Source: Salisapilia sapeloensis
Taxonomy: Eukaryota > Oomycota > Peronosporomycetes > Peronosporales > Salisapiliaceae
Direction of reading: 5' to 3'
Assembly (NCBI GenBank): GCA_023334545.1
Contig: JAADVB010000122.1
Location: 1 to 53,163 of the forward strand
Length of the DNA: 53,163 nucleotides
Below, piece after piece: positions 20,297-30,094 of this stretch (position 1 is the stretch's first letter; every line of letters starts with the position of its first letter). The notes under the pieces were generated by a model. The model was not told where the DNA came from and made no database searches. It worked only from the letters and a program-made list of their open reading frames with translations. Made by a program: the position numbers and the translations under genes.

Positions 20297-22177
20297 CTAC
20301 GTCTGCTCCGTCTCCGTCGCCGGTTCCCCCGCCTCCTGCGTCTTTCCTCCACTCTCCTTGTCCATTTCCTCCGGGTGGAACGTCGTCATTTCATCCCAAA
20401 TCAACTTCTGCAACACTGATTTCGTCAACTCTTCATTCTCAAAGTCAAAGTCAAAGTGCTTCTCGGCCGTCGTCTCCTCCTCGAGACATCGCACGCCACT
20501 TAAATACGCATGATTCAACGCTTCATCGACCGTAATGCGCTTATTCGGGTCCATCACAAGCATTTTTTCCATCAAATCCAACGCATCCTCACTAGCATCC
20601 GTCATCAATTGCTTTAACGACTTCACTGGCTGCCCTCCACCTCGTCGATGATACTCTGCGTTCATAAACTTTCTCGCTCGAGCATTCGTTAAAAAGTAAA
20701 GCTCCGAGTCCGACGGCGCACCAAGTGCATTCATGATCAAATGGAGCTGATCGATGTAGTCTTGGCCAGGGAACAAGGGTTTCCGTAGGAGCATTTCGGC
20801 AAAGATGCAGCCGATGGACCATACGTCCACTTCACTCGTGTACTTCATGCAGCCAAGCATGATCTCCGGGGCGCGATACCACCTCGTGACGACGTACTCT
20901 GTCAGTTCCAGCGCTTCGTCTGGAAAGACGCCTCGAGCAAGTCCAAAGTCACATATTTTTAATTCGCAATTGGCATTCACGAGGACATTCGAAGGTTTCA
21001 AGTCACGATGGATGACATTCGCACTATGGACGTACTTGATTGCTGTAAGCATTTGATACATGAAGAAAGCAATGTGTTCATCCGAGAGTGCGTGCCGAGA
21101 GTAGATGACTCGATGGAGATCCGTCGACATGAGTTCCGAGACGATATACACGTCTTCAAAGTGAGATAAAGAAGGAGGAGGGATGAGATCGTGGATCCCT
21201 AGAACACACTTATGAGAGAGATGGCGCATGAGTTTAATCTCTCGGACGATCCGTTTGGCGTCCGTGAGATCATCAAAGGCCTTTGGAATGTTTTTTATAG
21301 CAAACATATTCGTCTCATCATCATTCTCCGATGGCTGAATGGTTACTGGGGTTGGTTGTGTGCCGTCCAGCTCTTCCTTTGGCGTCGAGTCTTTACGTTT
21401 CGGAAGTGTCGGATTGTCAATTTCAGACGCACTGGCGTTGGTAGAGACACGAGTGTCTTTTGCAGAGACCACGACACCATATGCGCCTGATCCGATGGTC
21501 TTTTTGTACGTGTAGTAGTTGGGTATTTCGAATTTCGTACTGGACGTGAGGAAACATTGATACCCGTCTCGATCGGACGGAAGGAACTTGGGTTTACTAC
21601 TAGCTGCGCTCTTTTTTTCCTGCTCTTTCTGTTTCTCACGGAGCTTTCGAGCAGCTTGCTGTCTCGAAGCTTCTTCCCGTCGCTCGTCTTCCAGCACCTG
21701 CTGCCCGTACTCGACGACGACGGACGTGTCGCTGCTGGAAGGCACCATCGCGTGGTTCCAACGCACGGCTTCCTCGAGCATCGTCTTCCATACCTGTAAT
21801 ACTGTCGCTGATTCTGCTTCTAACACCCATCTCTTCACTCCCCATCGCAAATCGATACGATGTGGATGCTTGGTAGAATCCACGGGTGCGAGGTAGTGTG
21901 CTGGTCCGATCGGTGTTTCTGAACAAAAGATCAAGTCGTCTTTATTAAGGTAGTAGCTGAGCGTCATGTGACGCTCTTCGAGACGTAGAATAAAGTATCG
22001 TCGGTTCCATCGCTTCAGGCGTTGCCCGCGTTTTAACAGATATCCTTCTTGTACGATATCTGCACTACGGAAGACGGCTGGTGGAGCGACTGGAGCAGAC
22101 TTGCCGTGGACTAGTCGTTGGAAGATACTCCGTTGCTTCGTGATGTACACGCCGTCCGACGTCGAGGTCGTGACCAT
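20297..22177 (-). CDS. MAP kinase with N-terminal PH domain
   Basis: A single exon of 626 residues from the ATG at 22177. A PH domain spans about 41-139 (EGYLLKRGQRLKRWNRRYFIL ... VWKTMLEEA). A charged Arg/Glu/Lys/Gln-rich helix follows (about 165-195). The kinase domain spans about 222-560: glycine loop GSGAYG (229-234), lysine K295 in FAIK, HRDLKPSN (390-397), DFG (410-412), TEY activation motif (426-428), APE (436-438). The DFDFENEE near the C-terminus looks like the acidic CD docking site. A Ser/Thr/Pro/Asp-rich insertion of about 49 residues separates the glycine loop from the lysine strand. PH-MAPK fusions are known in oomycetes. The PH domain suggests recruitment to phosphoinositide membranes. 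Confidence 0.93.
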   Translation of the reverse strand: MVTTSTSDGVYITKQRSIFQRLVHGKSAPVAPPAVFRSADIVQEGYLLKRGQRLKRWNRRYFILRLEERHMTLSYYLNKDDLIFCSETPIGPAHYLAPVDSTKHPHRIDLRWGVKRWVLEAESATVLQVWKTMLEEAVRWNHAMVPSSSDTSVVVEYGQQVLEDERREEASRQQAARKLREKQKEQEKKSAASSKPKFLPSDRDGYQCFLTSSTKFEIPNYYTYKKTIGSGAYGVVVSAKDTRVSTNASASEIDNPTLPKRKDSTPKEELDGTQPTPVTIQPSENDDETNMFAIKNIPKAFDDLTDAKRIVREIKLMRHLSHKCVLGIHDLIPPPSLSHFEDVYIVSELMSTDLHRVIYSRHALSDEHIAFFMYQMLTAIKYVHSANVIHRDLKPSNVLVNANCELKICDFGLARGVFPDEALELTEYVVTRWYRAPEIMLGCMKYTSEVDVWSIGCIFAEMLLRKPLFPGQDYIDQLHLIMNALGAPSDSELYFLTNARARKFMNAEYHRRGGGQPVKSLKQLMTDASEDALDLMEKMLVMDPNKRITVDEALNHAYLSGVRCLEEETTAEKHFDFDFENEELTKSVLQKLIWDEMTTFHPEEMDKESGGKTQEAGEPATETEQT

Positions 22178-22459
22178 CGTACTCGTGTAGGAAGGTGGGA
22201 GGAGCAAAATAAGGTTTAAAACGTACTTTTGATGGGTTCAAACGTTTTTATTGGTCGCGTTACGAACAAATTACCTTATTCCGCACCGTCTAGCACCTGC
22301 TGAACTTCCTTTTATTCCTCTTCAAATACACCTGGAAAAGAGTGTTTTTAACACAAAGACTCTGTACTTTCGACATGAATGTTGCAAAAGTTCATTTTAG
22401 ATCAAAAAGTAGCGATGCAACCTGTCGTTGTATTCCAAACTAGCCGCCAAAGTCAAAAG

Positions 22460-24679
22460 TTAGCGTCGATTGCTCATGAGGTACTCGTCTTCTCCATTCC
22501 CTTGCCTCGTACGTCGTCGGAAGGCATCGGCAAAGGATGCACTGAATGCCCATGCAAGTGCATTCAATCCACCTTGGGAGTAGAAGCACACTTCACTCAT
22601 ATACAACCACGCGTGATTGGCAAATCCACCAAACGTCATGAGCATACCTGTCAACGTCGGTATTAGATAGGCAACAGCAACGATCACGGCACAGGCATTC
22701 AAGTGCCTCGTAGCTCGTCGGTCGCTCTCCGGCTGACTACCCATAGCCCTCACCGTTCGTGTCTTATACGCTAGTTGTAACGAATGCGCCGTGGTGGATA
22801 GCACGAGCATGGACGGGATATAGAAGAGAGCTAAGCGAGCCCATGGGTGGGAGAAGCCTTGGTAGCAGACACGGCAAGGACCGAGGATGTCTGGTAGGAA
22901 GCCAATGGACCCCGTGACCATCGTCAGGATAGCCGCAACTACAGCTGAGCCCCACGCGAGGTAGTGGTATCGAGCCGTGTAGTCCATGTCGGAGGATCTG
23001 TATCCTCGTAGCGCCCTTCCGAGCTCGATGGACATGCAGCCACTAAAGACGAGGATAGCAGTGCCAGTGAACTGTTGTAGGACACGAACAAAGCCACAGA
23101 CGAAGGATGTGGGCGACTGGACACGCATGCTCGCAGTGAACCAGAGCGAGAGGTGGAAGAGGAAGCTGCAGACGCTGAGCCAGTAGAGGAGCGAGAGCGC
23201 TCGTTTCTCGAGAAACGAAGGGTGTTGCCAGAAGCATCCGACGATGAAAGCCGAGCCAAGGAGCGAGAGGCCGGAGACAAAGAGGATGACGACCGAGTGG
23301 GTATTCGTACCGTAGAGTGCGAGGTCATGGTCTAGTAGCTCGGAGCGAGGGAGGGTGCCGACGGTCGGATGCTGCCAGGAGGTCGCATCGACGTGATCAA
23401 CACCACACAAGGACGAGTGTCGAGGACAGGCGAAAGCGATTTGCTTATTCTCGACGTCGAATAACGAATAAAACTTTTTCATGAAAACGTCTCCGAGGAC
23501 CCACATGTCCTGTCCACCTGGTTGGACGAGGATGATGCACGTGAGTCCGACACACATGGAGTAGTCAGAGCCTTCTAGTGTATAGAAGTGTTTGTTCCCA
23601 AGACCGATGGTGAGCGGAGGGAAGTCTGCGCCAGAGCACATGAAGCATTGGAAACCGTACTGGACGAAACCACAGTAGCAACCTTGCGCTTGGGCGTGAT
23701 GGGCGACGCCTTCGAGGAACTCAAGGTACATGTTGCCAGGGACACCGAGGAGAGAGGTACCAGAGTCGACGAAGCCGATGCATCCGCCGACTTTGGCACA
23801 GCCAGAGAGACTGACGTCGCCGACGTGGACGCGATGGATGCCTACGCGCCAGAATGTCCATAGACCGAATTGAGGAAGGACGTTAGTAACTTGCCATTCG
23901 GCGTTGAGAGAGGACATGAGGTCATGGTCGTAGCCTCCAATGTGGAACTGCGAGCCATTCGCGTTGGGCTCTGGAGTGAGGTAAAAGGCAAAGATCGGAG
24001 AGACGGAAGGATGTTGCTCTAGTAGCTGAAAGAAAAGAGGCGGATGGGAAAAAGTAGATAGACCGTCGAACGCGAGGCCGAGGAGACCGTCCGCTTGCAT
24101 CTGCGCCATACTCTTTTCCTCCGTATCGACGACACCGACGCTAGTTTGTGTAATCTCGAACTGGTCTAGACGCACGACGTCGTCACCGAACGTACCGCTA
24201 ACTTTACCACTACCATACTGGACAGAGAAGTCGCCATTAGCGTGCTTGTTCCATGTCGACGACTGGCTCCGGTGGAAGCGATCGTCACCCGCGCACTCGT
24301 CACACTGTTTGCCTGGTACCCATAGATCCGAGGAGCCTGTATCGAAGCACACGATCGTCTTTTGAGGAGGTGTACCGATGGTAATCGGTCCGTAGAACTG
24401 GAACTCCATGAAGTTGGTGAGAGGCACGAAGCCTTGGACGTCAAGGTCCGTGACATTGTAGTGTGGCAGGAACGACGTGGTAAAGTCTGGTAGATGTACT
24501 TCATCTGTAGAAGCGAAGAGGTTGACAGTGGAAGAGGGACGACTGGTGCGGTGTGGATGCTGTAGCTCCTGAACTGGTCGCTCGACGGCGTGTGGGTGGA
24601 GAGGTACTTTGAGCACGTGAGAAGACACACATGTGCATACTAGTAGGATCGAAAGAAGTGGGCGGAAGGTGTGGCCCAT
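22460..24679 (-). CDS. Aspartic protease fused to a seven-helix GPCR-like domain (AP-GPCR)
   Basis: A single exon of 739 residues from the ATG at 24679. A signal peptide covers residues 1 to about 20. A pepsin-like domain (about 92-425) has both catalytic motifs: FDTGSSDLW (D113) and VDSGTSLLG (D305). It also has the pepsin-type ADGLLGLAF and WVLGDVFM blocks. Seven hydrophobic helices follow (about 455-710). A short basic tail ends the protein (FRRRTRQG). This architecture is known from oomycetes (the AP5-type protease with receptor domain). It would place the protease outside or in the vesicle lumen and the tail in the cytosol. Cleavage may activate the receptor, but that is inference. A longer in-frame reading to 24871 lacks a better start. 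Confidence 0.93.
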   Translation of the reverse strand: MGHTFRPLLSILLVCTCVSSHVLKVPLHPHAVERPVQELQHPHRTSRPSSTVNLFASTDEVHLPDFTTSFLPHYNVTDLDVQGFVPLTNFMEFQFYGPITIGTPPQKTIVCFDTGSSDLWVPGKQCDECAGDDRFHRSQSSTWNKHANGDFSVQYGSGKVSGTFGDDVVRLDQFEITQTSVGVVDTEEKSMAQMQADGLLGLAFDGLSTFSHPPLFFQLLEQHPSVSPIFAFYLTPEPNANGSQFHIGGYDHDLMSSLNAEWQVTNVLPQFGLWTFWRVGIHRVHVGDVSLSGCAKVGGCIGFVDSGTSLLGVPGNMYLEFLEGVAHHAQAQGCYCGFVQYGFQCFMCSGADFPPLTIGLGNKHFYTLEGSDYSMCVGLTCIILVQPGGQDMWVLGDVFMKKFYSLFDVENKQIAFACPRHSSLCGVDHVDATSWQHPTVGTLPRSELLDHDLALYGTNTHSVVILFVSGLSLLGSAFIVGCFWQHPSFLEKRALSLLYWLSVCSFLFHLSLWFTASMRVQSPTSFVCGFVRVLQQFTGTAILVFSGCMSIELGRALRGYRSSDMDYTARYHYLAWGSAVVAAILTMVTGSIGFLPDILGPCRVCYQGFSHPWARLALFYIPSMLVLSTTAHSLQLAYKTRTVRAMGSQPESDRRATRHLNACAVIVAVAYLIPTLTGMLMTFGGFANHAWLYMSEVCFYSQGGLNALAWAFSASFADAFRRRTRQGNGEDEYLMSNRR

Positions 24680-24883
24680 ATCTACCTCTGGTAGAGCAAG
24701 AGAGAGGAAGGAATGGATACCGAGATGGATCCTGCCGAGGTAGATGATGCAGGTCGAATTTCGATTCTGATGCGATAGAAAGAACAAGTAATTTGATTCC
24801 AATTTAAGAGTCGCAAGGTAGAACGCGACGGGAGTATGAATGCTACGTGATTTCGAGACACTCGTTCTCAATTCTGATTATGC

Positions 24884-25786
24884 TCAGTTGCACGATCCTT
24901 GGAAGCGATGGGTGAGCTTGTCGTGGACGATACTGTTCAGCAAGGCTTTGACTTGTTTCGTTGCTTCACCGAGTAAGGTATCGTAGATGCTCCCCTTTTT
25001 ATTCAGCACATCGACCGAGAAGTTGCTGAGCTTGCGTAGGATAGTGTCAATGAAAGACCCGGATTGGTCGATATTAAAGTCCAGTTGAGTAATTTCATCC
25101 AATCCGATTGAAATATCGGATATACTGGCAGACTTGGTGCGCGTGGTAATCTGGTTCCACATACCATCAAAGTCGTTCGAGATAAGTACGGAAAACAAGT
25201 CGTTTACGGTGAATAATTCACAGTCGGGTGTATCGGAGGAACATTCAACCATCGGGACGTGCAGAGTCGGTGTAAACCTTGCCTTCTTCGCACCAAACGC
25301 CACGGTCATGGTAATGCTGGATGATCCGCATGATGAAGATACAGTATCCCCTAGCTGCGTCCAACAAACATCATACCAGTGGTAATCCTGCTGCGTAAAG
25401 TGTAGGTTTAGTGTCACAGAACCCGATACTTGGTTATCAAATGCAACGGTCGTGGATAGTAAATCTGCGCTTTGGGCTTTCAAGTGATCTGGATGTACGG
25501 ACGATAATCCGCTGACATGCAATAGTTGCAACGTCGGAACGATGGAGAACGTATACGCGTTTAGGACTGTGAATTCTGTCTCATGGAGGGACTTGTCCTT
25601 CATGTCCAGTGGGTCGTAGTTTGCCAGTTCATACTCCAGTAACTCGGAGTCATAGGCCAAATCCAGGATAGTGTTCAGCAGCTTTAACTGCTCGTCTTTC
25701 CGTGTATAGTCCAAGTCCTGGCAACCTTGTACAGCAGTGCCGAGCACAAGTAGTACACCGATGAGAAGGCTAGTCCAGCGGCCCAT
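24884..25786 (-). CDS. Secreted conserved protein, paralogue A (TULIP-like fold suspected)
   Basis: A single exon of 300 residues with a signal peptide (1 to about 21, LVLGTAVQG). It aligns end to end with the gene at 26269-27153. Shared features are GCQ/ECQ-x-DxT at the mature N-terminus, a PT(L/I)xxLxVxG(L/I)S strand, a paired-cysteine block (EC..(S/T)xDCE(L/A)F.VNDL), RTKSASI, and NKKG..Y near the C-terminus. The alternating amphipathic strands and long C-terminal helices resemble lipid-binding TULIP/BPI proteins; that is inference only. Codon choice is ordinary compared with its paralogue. Function unknown. Confidence 0.8.
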   Translation of the reverse strand: MGRWTSLLIGVLLVLGTAVQGCQDLDYTRKDEQLKLLNTILDLAYDSELLEYELANYDPLDMKDKSLHETEFTVLNAYTFSIVPTLQLLHVSGLSSVHPDHLKAQSADLLSTTVAFDNQVSGSVTLNLHFTQQDYHWYDVCWTQLGDTVSSSCGSSSITMTVAFGAKKARFTPTLHVPMVECSSDTPDCELFTVNDLFSVLISNDFDGMWNQITTRTKSASISDISIGLDEITQLDFNIDQSGSFIDTILRKLSNFSVDVLNKKGSIYDTLLGEATKQVKALLNSIVHDKLTHRFQGSCN

Positions 25787-26268
25787 GTTCTCCGTCGAAA
25801 AAGAATTAAAATCTGATGTCTTGCCTCAACTTTTTAGATACTAGGTAATTACTTCCCATCCCTTCCGAGTACCATCCTCGGTCATCTCCCGCAACATGTT
25901 CCTTGAATTAACTCGAAAGACATGTTGCTTGCATAACTTTAAAATAGATGCCAGACCGTCATAATCGTAACTTGACATTCATCCATCACGACTGAAATGG
26001 CTTCAGTCCGAGTCGGACGTGGCTTCCTCCCAATCCACGTAACGACAGCTGTCGTGATACATATCTATTATCGTGCCGGAAAAGACGATAGAGAAGATAC
26101 ATCTCAAGCCACGAGCCAATAACGAAGAGGAAATTTCTGATTACGCTGCAACGAATCACTCTCTTAGTCAGTCTCAATTTGAAGTGCTCTTCCAACAGAT
26201 CCTGTCATGACTGGCGCAGTACGATCTCATTCTAGCTTTTAGCTTCTACTCACCAAACCTTCCCAAAG
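25787..26268. promoter_or_regulatory. Divergent intergenic region between two secreted paralogues
   Basis: The 482 bp lie between divergent paralogous genes, an arrangement expected from an inverted tandem duplication. The open frame at 25986-26195 has no support. An initiator-like element lies at 26225-26240 on the paralogue B side. Confidence 0.5.
26225..26240 (+). promoter_or_regulatory. Initiator-like element of paralogue B
   Basis: TCTCATTCTAGCTTTT resembles the oomycete initiator consensus GCTCATTYYNCAWTTT, with a few mismatches. It lies 28 bp before the ATG. A short leader fits the high codon bias and presumed strong expression of the gene. Confidence 0.4.
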
Positions 26269-27153
26269 ATGTTCAAGTCAATCATGCTCGCTGGCGCAGC
26301 CGCGCTTGCCTCGGTCTCGGCCCAAGAATGCCAACCGATGGACTTCACCACCAAGTCGGCTGACTTTGGCACGCTCAACTCGTTGATCGAGGTGGCTGCT
26401 AGCAGCGGATTGCTCACAAGCTTCATTCCGGACCCTGTCGAAGTGAAGGACAAGAAGATTGACGGCATCGACTTTAGCCTCCTCGGCCTGGACTTCACGG
26501 CCACGCCGACGATTGATGAGCTGACTATCGACGGTATCAGCGGCATTGCTCCTCGCACGCTCGATGTCATGACGGCGAACGAGCTGACGCTTGGCACGAA
26601 CTTCACCACGACGCTGACGGTCAACCTCCACCTGACGGTCACGATCAAACAGAACAACAAGCCTGCTCTGTGTTTGACGGACCCGAGCTTTGACTTCTCG
26701 AACTGCAAGCCGTCCACGATCCCGATGACCGTCGATTTCTCGGTTGTCAAGCCGGAAGCTAGCCTCGACGTCATTGCCAATGTGAACGAGTGTGCGTCTT
26801 CCGCTACTGACTGTGAAGCCTTCGACGTGAACGACTTGCTTAACGGTGCTCTTGCCGGTGACTTCGACTCGCTCCTCGGCAACATCCTGTACCGCACCAA
26901 GAGCGCTTCGATCGACAAGCTCGACTTTGACTTCGAAAAGATCGAAGAGCTTGCGTTCCACTTTGACAAGTCGCTCAACTTTGCCAAGAAGCTGTCGGAG
27001 CTCCTATACAACTTGAGCGAAGACCTTGTGAACAAGAAGGGTTTGTACTACAAGATCGCGATGCCGATCGCTGAGAAGGCTGGCAAGTCGATCTTGAACG
27101 ATGTGCTTAGCAAGGTCGAGTTCGGTAACTCGTGTGGTGCCTACTCTGCCTAA
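26269..27153 (+). CDS. Secreted conserved protein, paralogue B (strong codon bias)
   Basis: A single exon of 294 residues with a signal peptide (1 to about 18, AALASVSAQ). It is a homologue of 24884-25786 over the whole length. The third codon position is dominated by C and G (ttc, atc, aag, gac, ctc), unlike most genes nearby, which suggests high expression. Conserved features are ECxxxxxDCEAFDVNDLL, RTKSASI and the LVNKKGLYYK helix. Function is unknown. Repeated beta-strand segments suggest a lipid-binding sandwich or TULIP-like fold, which is inference. The start is fixed by the signal peptide. Confidence 0.82.
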   Translation: MFKSIMLAGAAALASVSAQECQPMDFTTKSADFGTLNSLIEVAASSGLLTSFIPDPVEVKDKKIDGIDFSLLGLDFTATPTIDELTIDGISGIAPRTLDVMTANELTLGTNFTTTLTVNLHLTVTIKQNNKPALCLTDPSFDFSNCKPSTIPMTVDFSVVKPEASLDVIANVNECASSATDCEAFDVNDLLNGALAGDFDSLLGNILYRTKSASIDKLDFDFEKIEELAFHFDKSLNFAKKLSELLYNLSEDLVNKKGLYYKIAMPIAEKAGKSILNDVLSKVEFGNSCGAYSA

Positions 27154-27265
27154 GTGATTGTACATCCGACCATCGTAGCAGGTCGATTTAGTCTGTAAGT
27201 CATGTAAAGCATGCAAGTTTTTGACCTTTTTTATTTGTATTGTTCATGTTACATTTCTCCTACAT

Positions 27266-28954
27266 TTAATAAGCATTTGCCCAGTCGGCAAGTCGATCTA
27301 TGGCTTCGTCTAATTCTTCAAACTCGGCACATAGCTCTTCGATCTCAGCGGGAGTAAATCCCTTAGTCGTTGTGCTGAAAATCTCCTCCACACGTTCTCT
27401 TTGATGGTCGGAGAATGACGTCTGGAAAAAGTACTCGAGCATGTGCTGGGTTTCCACTGCATCCATGTAGCCTAAGAATAGCTTCTTGTTGACACGACCA
27501 GGACGGATGAGTGCCGGATCCAGCTTCTCGGGGTGGTTCGTCGTCATGATGACGATACGACCCGGACAATCGATGACGCCGTCGAGGACATTTAATAGTC
27601 CCGACAGGTTCAAACGGTCGTTTTTCATCGACTTGGAGATCTTATCGCTTTGGCCCATCTGAACGATCGCGTTTAAGAGCCCATCTCCATCCTTGGCTTC
27701 AGCCTCCTCTTTCGTCGGAGCCGTAGACTTTGGTTTCTCGTCGACACTCACCTCGGTCATCCACGAATCCTTCTTGTCCGTCCGAGCGTTGACAACGTTC
27801 GAGGCACAGTCAATGTCTTCCATGACGAACACGACGTCTTCAAAGTCCATGCTAATCGGATAGTCCATATCTTTAACGGAGAACTCGAGGTCAAAGACAG
27901 CATCCATTAGTTCTTGGTTCGTCTTGATACGTCCGAGGTTGATGGTGACGATATGTCTTCCAGTGTACTGTGCCACGGCCTTGATGACACTCGTCTTGCC
28001 GGTACCAGGCGGCCCATGCAGCAGCAGACCGAGTTTATACGGGAAGCCTTTAATGCCGAACTTGCCTCGACGTTCGACAAAGTTGTCTAGAAGACGTACG
28101 ATGGGCTCTTTCTCCGAGAAGAAGAGGTTGTCAAACGTCTTCTCTTCGCCTAGTACATACCGCTTGTACTTGATAGAACTATTGTCATCATCTTTCTTGG
28201 AGAAGGAGAAGGTCGACGGCTCTTGGACGTAAAAGTATCGCGAAGTATCTTCTGTCCACTTGCGTCGTTCGTTCTCCTGGTACTTTTCAAACGCTTCTTG
28301 GATAAAGTCATCGATACGCTGCGTACCATCCTCAATCTTTGACCGGAAGAAAAAAGAGGTCTTGGTTTTCGTAATTGTCGAGCTTTTCTTATCTTCCTCG
28401 TTCTGGTCTTTCGGAGATTCAGACGTGTGTAGGAATTCGATACCTTCAACTAGGTGAACCCACTTGTCTGGTAGCGGAAACGATTCGACCATCAGACGTT
28501 CGATCTCGTGCGAGTTGTCCGAGACGTCACCCAAGACGGAATAATCAGAGTCAGTCTCAGCGTTGGACTCGTCTTCCGTATCCTTTGTTACCGTCTTCTT
28601 TGTCTTTTTCTGCAATTCGTACATAGCGTTCTGATTGTGCATGTTAATGACATCGGCGATGTGGATAGACAAAGCTTTCTGTAACAGCTTATTCTTCTCC
28701 CCATTGTCGTCGTACATGCGACCGTACTTGTTAAACGATTCTGAGGTTTCCACCACTCGTTCGACGTAGATTTCCGGAGGTTCCTGGAAGAAGGAAGCGA
28801 AGAATGCACCGATACTAGCTGGTGTTTGCTCCAAATGGACAAAGATCCGTTGAATAAGAAGTGGGATGCACATGCATAGTAGCGTGTCCAGCATGAAGTT
28901 TCCAGTCCGAAGGGTTTCAATCAGTCCGAATTCGAGGGACGTGGAGGAAGACAT
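27266..28954 (-). CDS. BCS1-type AAA+ ATPase
   Basis: A single exon of 562 residues. A hydrophobic N-terminal segment (about 21-38) may be a membrane anchor. A BCS1-like middle domain follows, including YKRYVLGEEKTFDNLFF. The AAA module has Walker A GPPGTGKT (314-321), Walker B FEDVVFVMEDID (371-382), and the sensor/arginine-finger region TTNHPEKLDPALIRPGRV. A charged insertion of about 45 residues follows Walker B. Mitochondrial BCS1 translocates the folded Rieske protein. Many eukaryotes, including plants and protists, have expanded related families with other locations. The long acidic inserts and 562-residue length favour this expanded group over true BCS1. Confidence 0.88.
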   Translation of the reverse strand: MSSSTSLEFGLIETLRTGNFMLDTLLCMCIPLLIQRIFVHLEQTPASIGAFFASFFQEPPEIYVERVVETSESFNKYGRMYDDNGEKNKLLQKALSIHIADVINMHNQNAMYELQKKTKKTVTKDTEDESNAETDSDYSVLGDVSDNSHEIERLMVESFPLPDKWVHLVEGIEFLHTSESPKDQNEEDKKSSTITKTKTSFFFRSKIEDGTQRIDDFIQEAFEKYQENERRKWTEDTSRYFYVQEPSTFSFSKKDDDNSSIKYKRYVLGEEKTFDNLFFSEKEPIVRLLDNFVERRGKFGIKGFPYKLGLLLHGPPGTGKTSVIKAVAQYTGRHIVTINLGRIKTNQELMDAVFDLEFSVKDMDYPISMDFEDVVFVMEDIDCASNVVNARTDKKDSWMTEVSVDEKPKSTAPTKEEAEAKDGDGLLNAIVQMGQSDKISKSMKNDRLNLSGLLNVLDGVIDCPGRIVIMTTNHPEKLDPALIRPGRVNKKLFLGYMDAVETQHMLEYFFQTSFSDHQRERVEEIFSTTTKGFTPAEIEELCAEFEELDEAIDRLADWANAY

Positions 28955-30094
28955 GGTGCTTGAGAAGGTTTTTGGTTTGCTTTCTTGGTCGAAAGTGAAT
29001 TAAGAAGTGAGTGAGCTCTGGATGAAGAAAGTTGAGTGGATACACTCGAATGACTTGATACTGGTGCTCAATTTAAACTACGAGATGGGTTCATCTTCAT
29101 CTGAGCACCAGTTGTCAGCATTTCGACCAGTCATGCGCTTCTAAATCCTTGTGAGACACAAGTGAACCATCACTCACGAGGTATCCTCTACCGTTCTTAG
29201 TCACTACACCGTCCATGAATGGCTTGAAAAGATCACTTAATGAGTAATTAGAATTTGTAGTAATCGAAATCCACGATAGAATATGATTTCAGATGTGTTT
29301 ATTCTTGCCTCAGCTCTTCCTATCCACCTTGTGCGCATATGAATGAGCTTAAAGTATGCTTTTATGCTTCGAGAAAGACAAAGTCTTGTACATGCGCTAT
29401 CTATGCCGCTTCTGACGCACTTTCAATCTGCATAGAGTGTGCCTAGTCTAGTCATTTCGAGGGTTATATAGATGGATTCTCACATAGAATAGATTTGCTA
29501 CATCATTTATACTTCCTACTCACTCATCACCTTACTAGATACCTTTGACCTTGGGCAGAATCTAAACTAGTAAATTGCTATATCTTGAGACTTTGCTATC
29601 GTCTTCATAAAGCTATGTTCTCTTTTGATTTCCATCGCCTTATCCATCGGATAGTGCAACTGTGAACATGCTTGTAGAGGTGAGAAGGCACCTCACTATC
29701 CATTAAAGCTTAGGAATAGATGCGATTTTACATATCTTGCTCAGAGCAATTTCGATCCACATTCACGTACGTAGAAGTGACCAAACAGCTCGATGCCCAT
29801 GGTTCATCATTCGATATGAATTCATAAGTACTCTAAACGTATCCATAGTGACACTTTACCTCTAGAAAGATTCGGCTACCGAAGTAGCTCTAGAGATACA
29901 TAAAAGCTTGCAAACATATCTTGCGAATCACTCGATCTTTTTATATCAAATATCCATACCAAGGTGACTCCTTTGACTAGGACGAAGATGACTATTAACC
30001 ATTCTACTGTACGAATCACGTCTGAAAAGCGCAGTCGACACGCATATATTCTTTACGCTCATAGACGAAGACTACGAGTCCTCCGTAAATTCTT
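28955..30094. other. Non-coding region between BCS1-type ATPase and C2H2 gene
   Basis: The 1.14 kb has no credible gene. Short ORFs are isolated and lack domains. It contains the upstream region of the BCS1-type gene (right after 28954) and the 3' flank of the C2H2 gene. I see no repeats or RNA genes. Confidence 0.5.

Noticed and set aside
26250-27035. 261-codon minus-strand frame opposite paralogue B
   Set aside because: An antisense artefact of strong codon bias in the plus-strand gene.
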